DNA of 64,000 nt from Leptospira ognonensis (GTDB lineage: Bacteria; Spirochaetota; Leptospiria; Leptospirales; Leptospiraceae): assembly GCF_004770745.1 (NCBI RefSeq), contig NZ_RQGD01000002.1, positions 62,001-126,000 of the forward strand, read 5' to 3'. A model generated the notes under the pieces. The model was given only the letters and a program-made list of their open reading frames with translations, searched no databases and was not told the DNA's origin. Below are positions 27,843 to 38,082 of the stretch, piece by piece; the stretch's first letter is position 1; each line of letters begins with the position of its first letter. Made by a program: the position numbers and the translations under genes.

Positions 27843-29573
27843 TTGGTCCATGATCATCCTATCTTAAAGAGAAGGGCAGGGGTACTCATTCCCCTGTCTT
27901 CTATTCTTACGCATCATTCCTTCGAATGCGGTGACATTGCTAGCCTTGTTCCGCTAGGAAGATTCATTAAGGATGCGGGTTTTTCGATCCTTCAAATCCT
28001 TCCCTTGAATGATACAGGCAGAGATACTTCTCCCTACAGTTCCATCTCAGCTTTTGCCATAGATCCGATTTACATTTCGTTAAAAGCGTTAGGATCAAGT
28101 ATCGTTTCTAGAAAAAAAACACTGGTTACCCACTTTATCAATCATACTCGAATACGAGAACTTAAGTTAGCTGAGTTAAAAAAGATATTCGAAGCAGATA
28201 TCGAGTCAAATTCCAAAAAAGCACTCGACTTCCTTTCAAACTTTCCTTGGGCATATGGTTACTGTGCCTTTCGTGTGTTATATGATCAGTATGAAGGTAA
28301 AGATTGGATGGATTGGGCAAGCGAGCATAAAAATGCAACGTCTGCCAAAGAACAGATATTTGGAAAGAGGAAGTTAGATGCTTTATTTTATGCGTTTCTG
28401 CAGTCCATAGCCTATGACCAGTTAAGTCGGGCCAAGGAGGAGTTGGAGGAGCTTGGTGTTTATTTAAAAGGAGATATGCCCATACTCACATCGCGGAATT
28501 CCGCGGATGTTTGGGAATACCCTGAATATTTCGATTTAGATTTACAAGCGGGAGCACCGCCAGATGCGTTTTCCGACGACGGACAAAACTGGGGATTTCC
28601 TGTTTTAAACTGGTCTGAGCTTCGCAAAACAAACTTTCGCTGGTGGAAAGAACGCATTACCTACTTAGAACATTTTTTTCATTTGTACCGCATAGACCAT
28701 GTCATCGGAATGTACCGAATTTGGGCCATCCCAAAAACGGAAAAAACAGCCAGGAAAGGATGGTTCCATCCTCAGCAAGGCACAGCAAGGTCGGAATTTG
28801 AAGCCTTGGGACTCGCGCCAGAGACCTTCGTCGAACTTGGCCTGATCCACGAAATTTATAAAGACCACTTTATCTTTTATTGGGATTTTTGGAAGGACCC
28901 CGCTTACCAAGCCTTGCCCGAAGAAATTAAAAAAGATTTTTACCCACTGAGCCATCACAATTTACACTTAAATGAAAAGGAGTGGAAGCAGGCTGGAGAG
29001 GAAATTCTGGATGCCTTAGACCTTTTTTCTGGTATGATTGCTTGTGCTGAAGATCTTGGGTCTGTTCCGGGATTCATTCGCGATTCTTTGAAGGAGAGAG
29101 AAACTCTTGGCATCGATGTGATTCGATGGACGAGAAGTTTAGACGATGGAAGTTACATTCCAGCGGAAGGTTACAGACAAACGGCTATTAGCGTACTTTC
29201 CACTCACGATACTTCTTTAGCGCTCGATTGGTGGAAAAGTTTAACAGGCGGAGAAAAGGACTATGCAGAATCCTTCTTTTTCTTGGAAAGAGGCCTTGCT
29301 CTACCAAAGGACGATCAAGAAGTCCTGCTCGGACTGATTCAGTTTGCCCTTGCCACAAATAGCCTTTTTTCCATCCATCTGCTCCAAGATTTGCTCTTTA
29401 AGCCAGTCTACGGAATGTTGGAGGATCCTGCTCTTCATAGGATCAATGTTCCAGGAACAGAAAATGCACGCAATTGGACCTATCGGTTTCGATTTACGAT
29501 CGAAGACCTCCAAGAGGACAAGGAACTCTCTCAGACCCTTCGAAAAATGATTCTCGAATCAGAAAGATGCTAA
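27843..29573 (+). CDS. malQ: 4-alpha-glucanotransferase (amylomaltase)
   Basis: MalQ transfers alpha-1,4-glucan segments between maltodextrins (GH77). The 576-residue protein shows RRAGVLIPLSSI, LPLNDTGRDTSPYSS, RIDHVIGMYRIWAIP (catalytic Asp), CAEDLGSVP (catalytic Glu) and STHDTSLALDWW. The only possible start without truncating the domain is TTG at 27843, with no clear ribosome site, so translation probably depends on coupling to the aldolase six bases upstream. Together with the aldolase it suggests glycogen or maltodextrin turnover into glycolysis. Confidence 0.92.
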   Translation: MVHDHPILKRRAGVLIPLSSILTHHSFECGDIASLVPLGRFIKDAGFSILQILPLNDTGRDTSPYSSISAFAIDPIYISLKALGSSIVSRKKTLVTHFINHTRIRELKLAELKKIFEADIESNSKKALDFLSNFPWAYGYCAFRVLYDQYEGKDWMDWASEHKNATSAKEQIFGKRKLDALFYAFLQSIAYDQLSRAKEELEELGVYLKGDMPILTSRNSADVWEYPEYFDLDLQAGAPPDAFSDDGQNWGFPVLNWSELRKTNFRWWKERITYLEHFFHLYRIDHVIGMYRIWAIPKTEKTARKGWFHPQQGTARSEFEALGLAPETFVELGLIHEIYKDHFIFYWDFWKDPAYQALPEEIKKDFYPLSHHNLHLNEKEWKQAGEEILDALDLFSGMIACAEDLGSVPGFIRDSLKERETLGIDVIRWTRSLDDGSYIPAEGYRQTAISVLSTHDTSLALDWWKSLTGGEKDYAESFFFLERGLALPKDDQEVLLGLIQFALATNSLFSIHLLQDLLFKPVYGMLEDPALHRINVPGTENARNWTYRFRFTIEDLQEDKELSQTLRKMILESERC

Positions 29574-29658
29574 TTTTTTTTACCTTTAGCAGATTCATAC
29601 AAGTAGGATCTTTTCTTTTGTATTAGAATCAATCCAATCAACGAGGAGAGATTTTAGT

Positions 29659-30201
29659 ATGAGATTTGCAAAAGAAATGGCCTTTTATTCGGCCTACCAC
29701 CAAGAAAAAAGGAATGTATGGATTCATGTCCTTGGAGTTCCGACGATTTCATTTACTTTGTTTTTGGTTTTAAGTCGTTTTCACTTATTTACTTTGGCAA
29801 GTATTGATGTGTCTGCATCTGCTATTTTCGTTGTGGGCATTCTTGCTTATTATTTCAGTCTTGATTTTTTATTTGCCTTAACCTCCAGCGTTCTGTTTGG
29901 TGCCTTGTTCGTACTTGCGGAGTATCTAACCAGGTCCATGACACCTGAAATGGCTTGGTCTCTTTTTGGTGCCGGGCAGATCCTTGGGTGGGGAGCACAA
30001 TTTTATGGACACTTTATTTTTGAAAAGAGTAGACCCGCTCTCTTTGATAATCTATTTCAGGCGCTCGTTTCCGCTCCTTTGTTTGTTGTTGCAGATGTAT
30101 ACTTTGAGTTAGGTTATAGAAAAGATTTAAAAGATGCCATTGAACAAGAGTTAAAAAATCGTGGTGTCTGGAAAGACTTCTCTAAGCTTCAGTCTGCTTA
30201 A
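29659..30201 (+). CDS. DUF962 / Mpo1-like membrane protein
   Basis: The 180-residue protein matches the DUF962 (Mpo1, YGL010w) family: N-terminal YSAYHQEKRNVWIHVLGVP, several membrane segments, and GAGQILGWGAQFYGHFIFEKSRPALFD split by a membrane turn. The conserved His residues (YHQEKRNVWIH, FYGH) bind iron in yeast Mpo1, which alpha-oxidises 2-hydroxy fatty acids; the bacterial role is inferred. GAGGAGAG precedes the ATG. The end overlaps the convergent AraC gene by four bases. Confidence 0.85.
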   Translation: MRFAKEMAFYSAYHQEKRNVWIHVLGVPTISFTLFLVLSRFHLFTLASIDVSASAIFVVGILAYYFSLDFLFALTSSVLFGALFVLAEYLTRSMTPEMAWSLFGAGQILGWGAQFYGHFIFEKSRPALFDNLFQALVSAPLFVVADVYFELGYRKDLKDAIEQELKNRGVWKDFSKLQSA

Positions 30202-30986
30202 AATTTTGTGCAAAAGCAAACTCGAAAATTCTCGCTTCTTCCAAGGAAGCGAGAAGGCGGTACTCCAAACATTTTTTTAAATGTTTTACTCAAATGAGAT
30301 TGGTCTGAGAAGCCTGCTGCGTGTGACGCATCCGTTAAATTAGTACCAGTTTGGAGTAGCCTGGCTGCAATATGCAATCGTTTCCATAAGAGGTATTGTC
30401 TAAGTGGAATCCCAAACTGTTCTTTGAACCAGTGCATGAATCTGTCTTCTGAAATCCCTATTTGTAAAGCTAGATCTGATACTCCTATGGGCTCAGGTAA
30501 TCGACTTTCAATCAATTTCAAAGCAGATTTCATTCGTTCATTTTGTTCTAACTCTTGGGAATTTTCCATGCCAAAGCGATTTAAAATATTATAATATAGG
30601 GTATTTGCCTGAGAGCAGTCCATGTTACCTGCGAGCAGTTGGTCGAGTTGGGGAATTAAGTCTAAAAACAAATCTCGTTTAAACCTTCGGGTTCTTTCCT
30701 TACCCAAAGAATTTTTAATCGATTTGTAGTCGGAACTTTTTGGATCAAACTGCAAGACGATCATATCGGAATTTTCAGCAAGAAGTGCATGGTAATGATT
30801 AGGAGCAATGAGTATGGCATCGCATTCATAAGGAATGCCATTCCTTTCGAGTATTTGAAACGTATTTCTCTGAGTCAGGAGAAGAGATACGGCATAGTGC
30901 GAATGCGACTCAGTGACAAGCCCTCTACACCCGAGTAAAATTCTCTCACCGAAATAAAAAAGACTTCCCAACTTTTCAGAATCCAT
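30198..30986 (-). CDS. AraC-family transcriptional regulator
   Basis: The 262-residue regulator has an N-terminal cupin-like sensor (about 15-130) and a C-terminal pair of helix-turn-helix motifs: VSDLALQIGISEDRFMHWFKEQFG, split at the loop, then TDASHAAGFSDQSHLSKTFKKMFG. The signature ending GVPPSRF is present. The ligand is unknown. It is divergent from the transglutaminase-like gene, a possible target. A 10-bp hairpin (30229-30255) lies in its last codons. Confidence 0.9.
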   Translation of the reverse strand: MDSEKLGSLFYFGERILLGCRGLVTESHSHYAVSLLLTQRNTFQILERNGIPYECDAILIAPNHYHALLAENSDMIVLQFDPKSSDYKSIKNSLGKERTRRFKRDLFLDLIPQLDQLLAGNMDCSQANTLYYNILNRFGMENSQELEQNERMKSALKLIESRLPEPIGVSDLALQIGISEDRFMHWFKEQFGIPLRQYLLWKRLHIAARLLQTGTNLTDASHAAGFSDQSHLSKTFKKMFGVPPSRFLGRSENFRVCFCTKF

Positions 30987-31035
30987 TCCCCTATCTTAGA
31001 TTTAATTCAATAGATTGCAAGGATTTACAAAACCA

Positions 31036-32778
31036 ATGAAAGCATTAATCTGCCTTGGACTCTTTTTACTTTTGTCAAATCAAAACAGCGCCGATCCTGC
31101 AGATATAAGTTTGGATTGGAAACCCGTTTCGCCTAGTTATTTATGGAACAAAATTGCCTTCAAGGAAGAATACGGAAAAGTATCGCTCTTTGATTCTGTT
31201 GTCTATTCACCAGGGAAATTATTTTACCAAGCACAGAATGAAAATAATGAAAACCAAATCATACGAATCGATTTAATTAGCGGGGAAAAGAAAATTTTTC
31301 CCTTTCCTGAGGGCAAAATTATTGGTTGGTCCTTCCACAACAGAGGGCTCCTAATACTGACAAAAAAGAAGTTAAGCTTTTATGATCCAGAAAGTATGGT
31401 CAAAATAAGGGAGGTTCCGTCTTCGATCCAATCGAATAACTTCAGAGATATTCTTGTGCTCTCTGATGTTTTACATTCCTTTCAAAACAAAAAAGTTTTT
31501 ACCTATGATCTTCAAACAGGAAATAAACTGGATGAAAAAGATTTTCCTCACGATGCCGTTCAAAGAGTGGTGCGCATAGATGAAAACACCTTGGCCCTTT
31601 ACTCCTCTTATTGGGGTAATAAACTAAAACTAATCAATTCCAAGACCTATGCCTTCATAAAAGAAATAACAATTCCAACAAACCACCGTTCTTTGTTCAA
31701 ATTAGTTTATACAGAAAAAGAAAGGTTTTTGGTTCTCGACCCATTAACCCAAAATTTTTCTGAGTGGATGGAGTTTGGGGGAGTGATCGTGGGCGTTTCA
31801 GATGGACTTGAGATTGTTACAAGTCCCGCTGCCGCAAGATTCTCTCCTATTGAAAATTTCATAGAATACAAGTTGGAGATCACTGCAAAAGAAGACATAC
31901 CAGAGACAGTGATTCATTTTCTATTGCCGAGAGAAAACACCTACTCTCAGGAAGTTTCAGAAGAGAGATATTCAAAGGCAAGCGAGGTAAGCCGAGATGC
32001 GTTTGGAAATCGCATCCTTGCATTGAGTGTGCCTGCTCTAAAGAAAGGGCAAGTATTCTCTCACTCTCCTTATGAAGCTAAACTGAAGCGGTTTAAAATC
32101 TCGTTTGCTCTAGACAATCTAGAGCTCGAAGTAAAAGATCTCGAAGTTCCTGACTCTTTGTTACAATACACTAGAGACTATTCCTTATTAAAATTTACAG
32201 ATGAAATCGTCATTGGAAAGAGAAATCAAATTTTGGGGGATTCTACAAAACTAAAGGATGTTTTAAAAAATACGATTGTATATGTCTCCTCGATACCGTA
32301 TAAAGCGGGCGCTTTCTCTTCGGCACCTATTGTGATTGAAAAAAACAATGGCGGATGTACAGAACATTCTTATGTGACTATGGCATTTCTTCGCAGTATC
32401 GGTATACCATCTCGACTCGTATGGAATTATTTACCGACGGAATCGAGCGATCGTATTTTCTTAAATCATAAGTTTGTCGAAGCTTGGTTACCAAAATATG
32501 GCTGGATTCCCTTAGAACCATTGGCGCCTCCCTTCCAGAAACCAGGATCCACAAGCGCTCGTCATGTGATCTTTGCCGGACTCGAAAAAGTATCCTTAAA
32601 AGAAATAGCCGGCGGAGATCGTCTTTTTAATCTTTCCCCTGCCGATCTACCTCAAGCCAAAAAAATGTTACTTCGGTTTGACATCATCAAATCGGGAGTC
32701 GGTGAGATACTCGAGAAAGATATGTTGAAAATCAAATCTGTCCCAAAAATTAATGGAACTGAAACTGTGATTCCCTAA
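31036..32778 (+). CDS. exported transglutaminase-like protein
   Basis: A signal peptide (MKALICLGLFLLLSNQNSA) starts at the ATG at 31036; the TTG at 31015 is a less likely start. The N-terminal 250 residues look like a beta-propeller (repeats such as IDLISGEKK, YDLQTGNKL). The C-terminal half holds a transglutaminase-like domain with the catalytic Cys-His-Asp signature: NGGCTEHSYVTMAFLRSIGIPSR, split after the Cys segment, then NHKFVEAWLPKYGWIPLEPL. It may act as a periplasmic peptidase or amidase on protein or peptidoglycan. It is divergent from the AraC regulator, with 49 bases between the starts. Confidence 0.8.
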   Translation: MKALICLGLFLLLSNQNSADPADISLDWKPVSPSYLWNKIAFKEEYGKVSLFDSVVYSPGKLFYQAQNENNENQIIRIDLISGEKKIFPFPEGKIIGWSFHNRGLLILTKKKLSFYDPESMVKIREVPSSIQSNNFRDILVLSDVLHSFQNKKVFTYDLQTGNKLDEKDFPHDAVQRVVRIDENTLALYSSYWGNKLKLINSKTYAFIKEITIPTNHRSLFKLVYTEKERFLVLDPLTQNFSEWMEFGGVIVGVSDGLEIVTSPAAARFSPIENFIEYKLEITAKEDIPETVIHFLLPRENTYSQEVSEERYSKASEVSRDAFGNRILALSVPALKKGQVFSHSPYEAKLKRFKISFALDNLELEVKDLEVPDSLLQYTRDYSLLKFTDEIVIGKRNQILGDSTKLKDVLKNTIVYVSSIPYKAGAFSSAPIVIEKNNGGCTEHSYVTMAFLRSIGIPSRLVWNYLPTESSDRIFLNHKFVEAWLPKYGWIPLEPLAPPFQKPGSTSARHVIFAGLEKVSLKEIAGGDRLFNLSPADLPQAKKMLLRFDIIKSGVGEILEKDMLKIKSVPKINGTETVIP

Positions 32779-32785
32779 TCCTTAT

Positions 32786-33883
32786 TTATTGTCTTAGGAT
32801 CCAGTTTTCGCCATTATTTGGACCAGATTTCCGAATAAAGAGACGTTTTTCTACACTCACTCCGAGCAAGACCTGATAGATGTCGGAGAGAATAGGCCTT
32901 GAGGAATAATAACCATGACCAAGACCGCCAACTCCCAGAACGGGAGAATCTACTTCATTTACGTTAATGACATCAACGTTATCATATTTGAAACACATTC
33001 CGGCACGAGAGCCACCATTTACTTTCTGTGATGCGATAAGTGCATTGTCACCTGGTGAACAGTAGAGGGTCACACGATTTGAAATATTTACGAGGAGAGG
33101 TGAAATTTTCGAAAATTCAGCCTTATCAAAATCAGGCGCATTTAAAATGAGCTGGTCGATGAATTTTTTTCTACCGTCCACGGCATTTTTTGCAAGAGCG
33201 GGAAGAACGACCTGGTGGCCCATGCTGTGAACGATAAGATGTATCTTTTTTTTAGTTTTTTCAAGTTTTGATAGGAAATCTGAAAAGGGTTCGCGATTTA
33301 ATTTGGCTTCTGTGAAGTTACTTTCGTAAACCGACTTGATCATTAATTGGTTGATGATGCTTGCTTCCGAGCCAGCAGGCCAAGAGTAGAGGATCACTTC
33401 ACCAGGAAATTTCAAATCATAACGAATCTGCCCTGCACGTACCACGGCCTCTTCGAAGTTTACATTAAATCCATGCACAAAGACTAGAACCTCGTCGAAA
33501 GGATGTGCAGAAATTTTATTGAAGAATTCTTCTTCTTTTTTATCGTTCTTTCCCATCAATTGAAAAAATTGATTTTTATCTTGAGTGTTATTGATTGTGA
33601 TATCACCAACAGCATGTTTTGCGGGGATGCTGATCATGCACTCACCATAGTGTAAACGATTATCAGTTAGAAATCCGTAAAATTCGGAATCACAGGCAGG
33701 ATTGGAACTAAATTTTTCTCTCCTGGTTGTGATAAAGTTGACGAACATGGTTTTTGTATCATCAAAACTTTCCAGCATGCGCTTGTTAATGAGCTCGCCC
33801 GGCGTCGGTGTCACACAACCTACGAGTAATAGGGTCGAGGCAAAGATTGAGACGAGGAGTGCGTTAAATTTATTTTTTTTCAT
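32786..33883 (-). CDS. alpha/beta hydrolase (DUF900-type) lipoprotein
   Basis: The 365-residue protein has a lipobox (TLLLVGC) and an alpha/beta-hydrolase fold of the DUF900 esterase type. It shows VLVFVHGFNVNFEEAVVRAG, LYSWPAG and the nucleophile elbow LIVHSMGHQVV, with a probable catalytic His near GGLGHGYYS. The substrate is unknown. It starts two bases after the M23 peptidase stop and is the last gene of the minus-strand cell-envelope run from 39153. Confidence 0.85.
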   Translation of the reverse strand: MKKNKFNALLVSIFASTLLLVGCVTPTPGELINKRMLESFDDTKTMFVNFITTRREKFSSNPACDSEFYGFLTDNRLHYGECMISIPAKHAVGDITINNTQDKNQFFQLMGKNDKKEEEFFNKISAHPFDEVLVFVHGFNVNFEEAVVRAGQIRYDLKFPGEVILYSWPAGSEASIINQLMIKSVYESNFTEAKLNREPFSDFLSKLEKTKKKIHLIVHSMGHQVVLPALAKNAVDGRKKFIDQLILNAPDFDKAEFSKISPLLVNISNRVTLYCSPGDNALIASQKVNGGSRAGMCFKYDNVDVINVNEVDSPVLGVGGLGHGYYSSRPILSDIYQVLLGVSVEKRLFIRKSGPNNGENWILRQ

Positions 33884-33885
33884 AA

Positions 33886-35010
33886 TTATTTGTAAGAAAA
33901 CCCTTTTATAATTTTAGTAGGATTGATATTTTTGCCATCCTTGATGACTTCAAAATGCAAGTGTGGACCAAAACAATATCCAGTGCAACCCGATCTTGAA
34001 ATGACTTTGCCAGTCGATATATAATCGCCAGACCTTACGTATAAACGACTATTATGCGCATAAAGCGATTGATAAGAGTCATCATGCTGGATCATGACTA
34101 CGTTTCCGTAACCACCCATCCAGCCCGAGTAGATGACTCGTCCCTTTCGTGCTGCCATCACAGGTTCGTAATTGGCTCTTAGATCCAATGCCATATGAAA
34201 TTTATATTGAGGATAAGACCTCGTTCCCCATCCTGAGGTGATGACTCTTGAGGCAACAGGAAATCTCCAGAGTGGACCGGCTTCCGGAATCACAGCCCCG
34301 GGTAAAAACACCTTTTGCCCAGATTTTAGCAAATCGAAATCTTCGAGTGAATTTTCAGAGTAAACATCCTCCATTTTTACTTTATAAAAATCGGCAACTT
34401 TTGCAAGAGTATCACCTTTTTTCAATTTGTAAACTAATCCTTGTTTGTTGGGTATGTTTAGGATCTGACCGGCTACAAGTAATACATCTGGTTGGATGCT
34501 GGAAGAACCAGCAATCGATTCTACCGAGACATGGAATTTATTGGCGATTTCAGTAAGCGTTTCATTTTTTTTAACCTTGTACTGAATGACCTTAAGTTTT
34601 TTAGCTTTGTCTTCCGAGGGGAGATCGAGTTCTGCTGATCTTAGAATCGCGAATTTACGATCTTCCGTTTCTTGTAAGTATTTTTCATCCGCAGCTTTTG
34701 CTTCTTTATCTTTTGTGTCATTTTCTTGTACTTCCTCTGTTAAAGTTCCCGATTCAAATGCAAGGTAACTTTCGTTATAGTTTGGCTTGTCCCAGATTAA
34801 ACTGCATAACAGAGCTATGAAGCTGGAATAAAAAAAGAGAGGGAGTACACGGTACCTTTTCCTGTGGAAGTCAATGGTTCCGTGAATGACTGTGGATTGA
34901 AATTGAAAATTATAAAAATAATTACCAGGGGAAAGCTGAATGATGCTAAGATTCCCCCATCGTAATACATGCTTCCCGATCGTAGTTTTTTCTGGTGATC
35001 GAAGTAACAT
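33886..35010 (-). CDS. LysM-M23 peptidoglycan endopeptidase
   Basis: A membrane anchor (about residues 55-70) is followed by two LysM repeats (VKKNETLTEIANKFHVS and LKKGDTLAKVADFYKVK) that bind glycan. A C-terminal M23 LytM domain keeps all zinc ligands: HMALDLRA and GPHLHFEV. It should cut cross-bridges in peptidoglycan. The N-terminal cytoplasmic stretch before the anchor is long (about 55 residues), so a later start is possible. It lies 18 bases downstream of the bactofilin, a pairing often seen in bacteria, where bactofilin scaffolds local wall remodelling. Confidence 0.92.
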   Translation of the reverse strand: MLLRSPEKTTIGKHVLRWGNLSIIQLSPGNYFYNFQFQSTVIHGTIDFHRKRYRVLPLFFYSSFIALLCSLIWDKPNYNESYLAFESGTLTEEVQENDTKDKEAKAADEKYLQETEDRKFAILRSAELDLPSEDKAKKLKVIQYKVKKNETLTEIANKFHVSVESIAGSSSIQPDVLLVAGQILNIPNKQGLVYKLKKGDTLAKVADFYKVKMEDVYSENSLEDFDLLKSGQKVFLPGAVIPEAGPLWRFPVASRVITSGWGTRSYPQYKFHMALDLRANYEPVMAARKGRVIYSGWMGGYGNVVMIQHDDSYQSLYAHNSRLYVRSGDYISTGKVISRSGCTGYCFGPHLHFEVIKDGKNINPTKIIKGFSYK

Positions 35011-35028
35011 TATACCAACAAAAATTGA

Positions 35029-35433
35029 TTATTCTTTAGAATCTAATGATTTGATTCCACCAAATGATTCTTCAACGATTTTGCGAACGTCCTTTTTTTG
35101 GCCGCCTGTTATGGTAATGTTACCTTTCGCTACGACCCCTTTTTGAAGTTCCAGATAAGGAGCAGTGATATCACCTAACATACGTCCTGTACCTTCAAGT
35201 TTTACTTCATTTTCGGCCTTAATATTGCCAATCAGAGTTCCAGAGATGATGACTTCTTTGGCACTAATGTTTGTCTTTACCTTTCCCGTTTCGCCAATTA
35301 CGAGCGCGTCTTCCGTTTTGATATCACCTTCGAATTTTCCGTCGATTCGAAGTGAGCCAGCAATGTAAAATTTACCTTCGAAAATCGAACCTGGCCCGAT
35401 AACGCTATTTATGGAGTCTTTGTTGATCGCCAT
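35029..35433 (-). CDS. bactofilin (polymer-forming cytoskeletal protein)
   Basis: The 134-residue protein has the right-handed beta-helix pattern of bactofilins: NSVIGPGSIFEGKFYIAGSL, GKFEGDIKTEDALVIGETG, VIISGTLIGNIKAENEVKLE, with the typical short flexible ends. Bactofilins polymerise without nucleotide and localise wall enzymes. The order PBP1A, bactofilin, M23 peptidase on one strand supports a role in cell shape; in spirochaetes this could mean helicity or diameter (inference). Confidence 0.93.
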   Translation of the reverse strand: MAINKDSINSVIGPGSIFEGKFYIAGSLRIDGKFEGDIKTEDALVIGETGKVKTNISAKEVIISGTLIGNIKAENEVKLEGTGRMLGDITAPYLELQKGVVAKGNITITGGQKKDVRKIVEESFGGIKSLDSKE

Positions 35434-35492
35434 TCCTGTTCCTTATATCCTTCTGTGAGAATCAAAAAATTTGTCATATCTGACAAGCCTTT

Positions 35493-38057
35493 TTAGTAAT
35501 CTATATCCTCATCACCGCTAAAGAGGCTTTTCTTTTTCTTCTTTTTGGCAGTCGTTTGAGGAACAACCGCTTCTACCTTTGGTTTGTTCGCATTTACGCT
35601 GACTTTGGGTTTCGGAGTGGTTCCCTGTGGCCTGACGGAGGGAGTTTCAACGACATTCCAGCTAGATCCATGGTCATTGCAGATGTCCTTAGGAACCGTG
35701 CTCGGGATGAAACCTTCTTCCATGGTTTCATGGCACTGGGGGCCAGGAAGTTTACCCGACATGGTGCAAATCGTGCGGCGGACTATGTTTACAGACTTTG
35801 CCCATTCGAATTCTGCTCTTGGCTCCCGTTCCAAGGCACGTGCCATAAACCTTCCCCAGACAGGGGCAGAAAGTCGGCCACCTGTCATCCCACGTCCTAG
35901 TGAAATGGTACCGACATCATAACCAAACCAAACAGAGGTGACAAGTTCGGGGGTATATCCGACAAACCAAGCATCTCGGAAATTATTTGTGGTTCCCGTT
36001 TTCCCATAAGCCTTGCGATTCAATCCATAGGACATGGCACTTCGTCCCGTTCCTTCGGTAATGACATCGCCCATCATATCCGTAATGAGATAAGCTGCTT
36101 CGGGTGAGATTACCTGTTTGCGATCCGAATCATCGAATTCTTTTCGGTAGTCTTTGATGATCTCTCCATATTGATTTTCTACGTAGAGGACAGAAAGTGG
36201 ATTCACAGTCTTTCCACCAGAGGCGAGTGCCGTATAAGCACGTGTCAGTTCATAGGGTGTCAGTTCAAAACTCCCAAGGGAAACGCTGAAATTATAAGGT
36301 ATATCTCGCCCTGGAAGTTGCAATAACCCACGAAGCGTATCCATAATATTTGAGAGTCCGATTTGCTCTAAGACGCGAACCGCAACCGAGTTTTTTGACT
36401 GTTCAAGTGCTTTTCGAAGCAACACAAAACCAGAATATTCTGAACTATAGTTTTCGGGTGCCCATTCGTCACCATCTTCCATTAAATATTGTAATGGTGA
36501 GTCGACAAATAGAGTAGCAGGTGTTACATTTTTAATCGGGTCTGGATTTTTACCTGAATAGTCCATGGCAGCTGCATATAAAATCGGTTTAAAGGCAGAC
36601 CCTGGTTGGCGAAACGCTTGGAAGGATCTGATTTGTTGGTTATCGGATCGAAATCCGGAACCACCGACCACTGCTGTAATATAACCAGAATTTGGTCTAA
36701 TCGCGATAAGTGAACCTTCCACGGGAAGCAAGTGATCCTGGGTTGATTGATTGGAATAGTTTTTGTCCAATAATTCTCCCAGGTCATCATCGCCTGATAA
36801 AAGATTTAGTGTGGAAAAAACATCTCGAATCTCTTCCTGATAGGCAGATTGAAATGTGCGTTCCGTCCGAGAGATTTTAAACTTAAATTCTGGAATATCA
36901 TGAAGGTCAGAAATGATATCGTAACTTGCACCAAATTGGTCATCGAAGGCATCAACATTTCTAAATGCTCTCTGGTTTGATTCCAGAGTTTGCTGTTGCA
37001 AGGCGGGTTTCATTGCTTTTTCCGCTTCCTCTTGGTGACGAATCTGGATCGTCGAATAGATTTTTAAACCGCCATTATAGAGTCTGTCTTTTCCTATCGT
37101 CTTGAGTAAATTTTTACGAATGTATTCCGTAACATAAGGAAACCGGTTTAAGCGATCTGAAAAGGCAGAATCATTGGGCGATCGATTCAGATTCGCATAA
37201 TAATCCATAAGCGATATATATTCTTTTTCTGCATCCGCGACGGAAAGCCTACCGTTCTCAATCAACTTTTTAAAAACAACCCGAACTTTCTGAACACTGC
37301 TGAGCGGATTGGTAAGAGGGCTAAATTGTGTCGGCCTTGTCGTGAGACTGGCGAGAATTGCTGCCTCACCCCAACTCACATCTTGAATTTCTTTCCGAAA
37401 ATAAAAACGCGAAGCGGCTCCGACACCTATTGTTCCGTGACCAAGCGGAATCTCATTCAAGTAAACTTCTAAGATTTTATCTTTAGGATAGGCAAACTCA
37501 AGTAACATTGCAAGCCAGGCTTCCCTTGCTTTTCTGGCGATCGAACGTTCAATCGTTAGGTACTTTAATCGTGCCACCTGCTGTGTTATGGTAGAGGCAC
37601 CTTCTTTAACACGTCCCGCAAGAATGTTCACGACAAAAGCTCTGGCGATTCCCTTCAGATCAATACCGCTATGTGAGTAAAATTGGTTGTCTTCAGTGGA
37701 TAAAAAACTTTGGATGACCTTGTTTCTATGATCTCCGAGACTTTGTGTTTTTTCGGGAGGAAGGGCCTTTAAGTCGACAGGAATTCTTGAAAATTTATAA
37801 TACTCAGCAATGGGTTCATATTTGCCATTATCGCCAATCGCGTATAAGATGGACGGAATGTCATAGATAGCGGCTTCCTTCAATCGAAAGAAATCCTTTA
37901 CTGAGGCAGTGAGTAAAAATACATCTAATGCTAGAATTACAACTATCGCAATGGCTGTATTACGAACAGGCCGACGGCCTTCCCAGATCCAGGCTGTGAT
38001 ATCTCTGAACCAGATGATAAATAATTTTTCAAAGACTCCGTTTGCTTCTTGTTTCAC
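35493..38057 (-). CDS. bifunctional penicillin-binding protein 1A
   Basis: The 854-residue class A PBP polymerises and cross-links peptidoglycan. One membrane helix (about 30-50) is followed by the GT51 transglycosylase (STEDNQFYSHSGIDLKGIAR with catalytic Glu; GASTITQQVARLK; EIPLGHGTIGVGAASRFYF) and then the transpeptidase (SxxK in RQPGSAFKPILYA, SKNSVAV, KTGTTNNFRDAWFVGY). The C-terminus is a Pro/Lys-rich tail with poly-Lys. It lies 59 bases upstream of the bactofilin and 25 bases downstream of the PLC-like gene. Confidence 0.95.
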   Translation of the reverse strand: MKQEANGVFEKLFIIWFRDITAWIWEGRRPVRNTAIAIVVILALDVFLLTASVKDFFRLKEAAIYDIPSILYAIGDNGKYEPIAEYYKFSRIPVDLKALPPEKTQSLGDHRNKVIQSFLSTEDNQFYSHSGIDLKGIARAFVVNILAGRVKEGASTITQQVARLKYLTIERSIARKAREAWLAMLLEFAYPKDKILEVYLNEIPLGHGTIGVGAASRFYFRKEIQDVSWGEAAILASLTTRPTQFSPLTNPLSSVQKVRVVFKKLIENGRLSVADAEKEYISLMDYYANLNRSPNDSAFSDRLNRFPYVTEYIRKNLLKTIGKDRLYNGGLKIYSTIQIRHQEEAEKAMKPALQQQTLESNQRAFRNVDAFDDQFGASYDIISDLHDIPEFKFKISRTERTFQSAYQEEIRDVFSTLNLLSGDDDLGELLDKNYSNQSTQDHLLPVEGSLIAIRPNSGYITAVVGGSGFRSDNQQIRSFQAFRQPGSAFKPILYAAAMDYSGKNPDPIKNVTPATLFVDSPLQYLMEDGDEWAPENYSSEYSGFVLLRKALEQSKNSVAVRVLEQIGLSNIMDTLRGLLQLPGRDIPYNFSVSLGSFELTPYELTRAYTALASGGKTVNPLSVLYVENQYGEIIKDYRKEFDDSDRKQVISPEAAYLITDMMGDVITEGTGRSAMSYGLNRKAYGKTGTTNNFRDAWFVGYTPELVTSVWFGYDVGTISLGRGMTGGRLSAPVWGRFMARALEREPRAEFEWAKSVNIVRRTICTMSGKLPGPQCHETMEEGFIPSTVPKDICNDHGSSWNVVETPSVRPQGTTPKPKVSVNANKPKVEAVVPQTTAKKKKKKSLFSGDEDIDY

Positions 38058-38082
38058 GTAAGTTTCTCGTAGATCTCTCTAT

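Noticed and set aside
35556..35922. Two plus-strand frames inside the PBP1A gene
   Set aside because: They are antisense shadows of a well-conserved gene and lack ribosome sites.
36524..36790. 88-residue frame inside PBP1A on the same strand
   Set aside because: Out-of-frame shadow within the transpeptidase domain.
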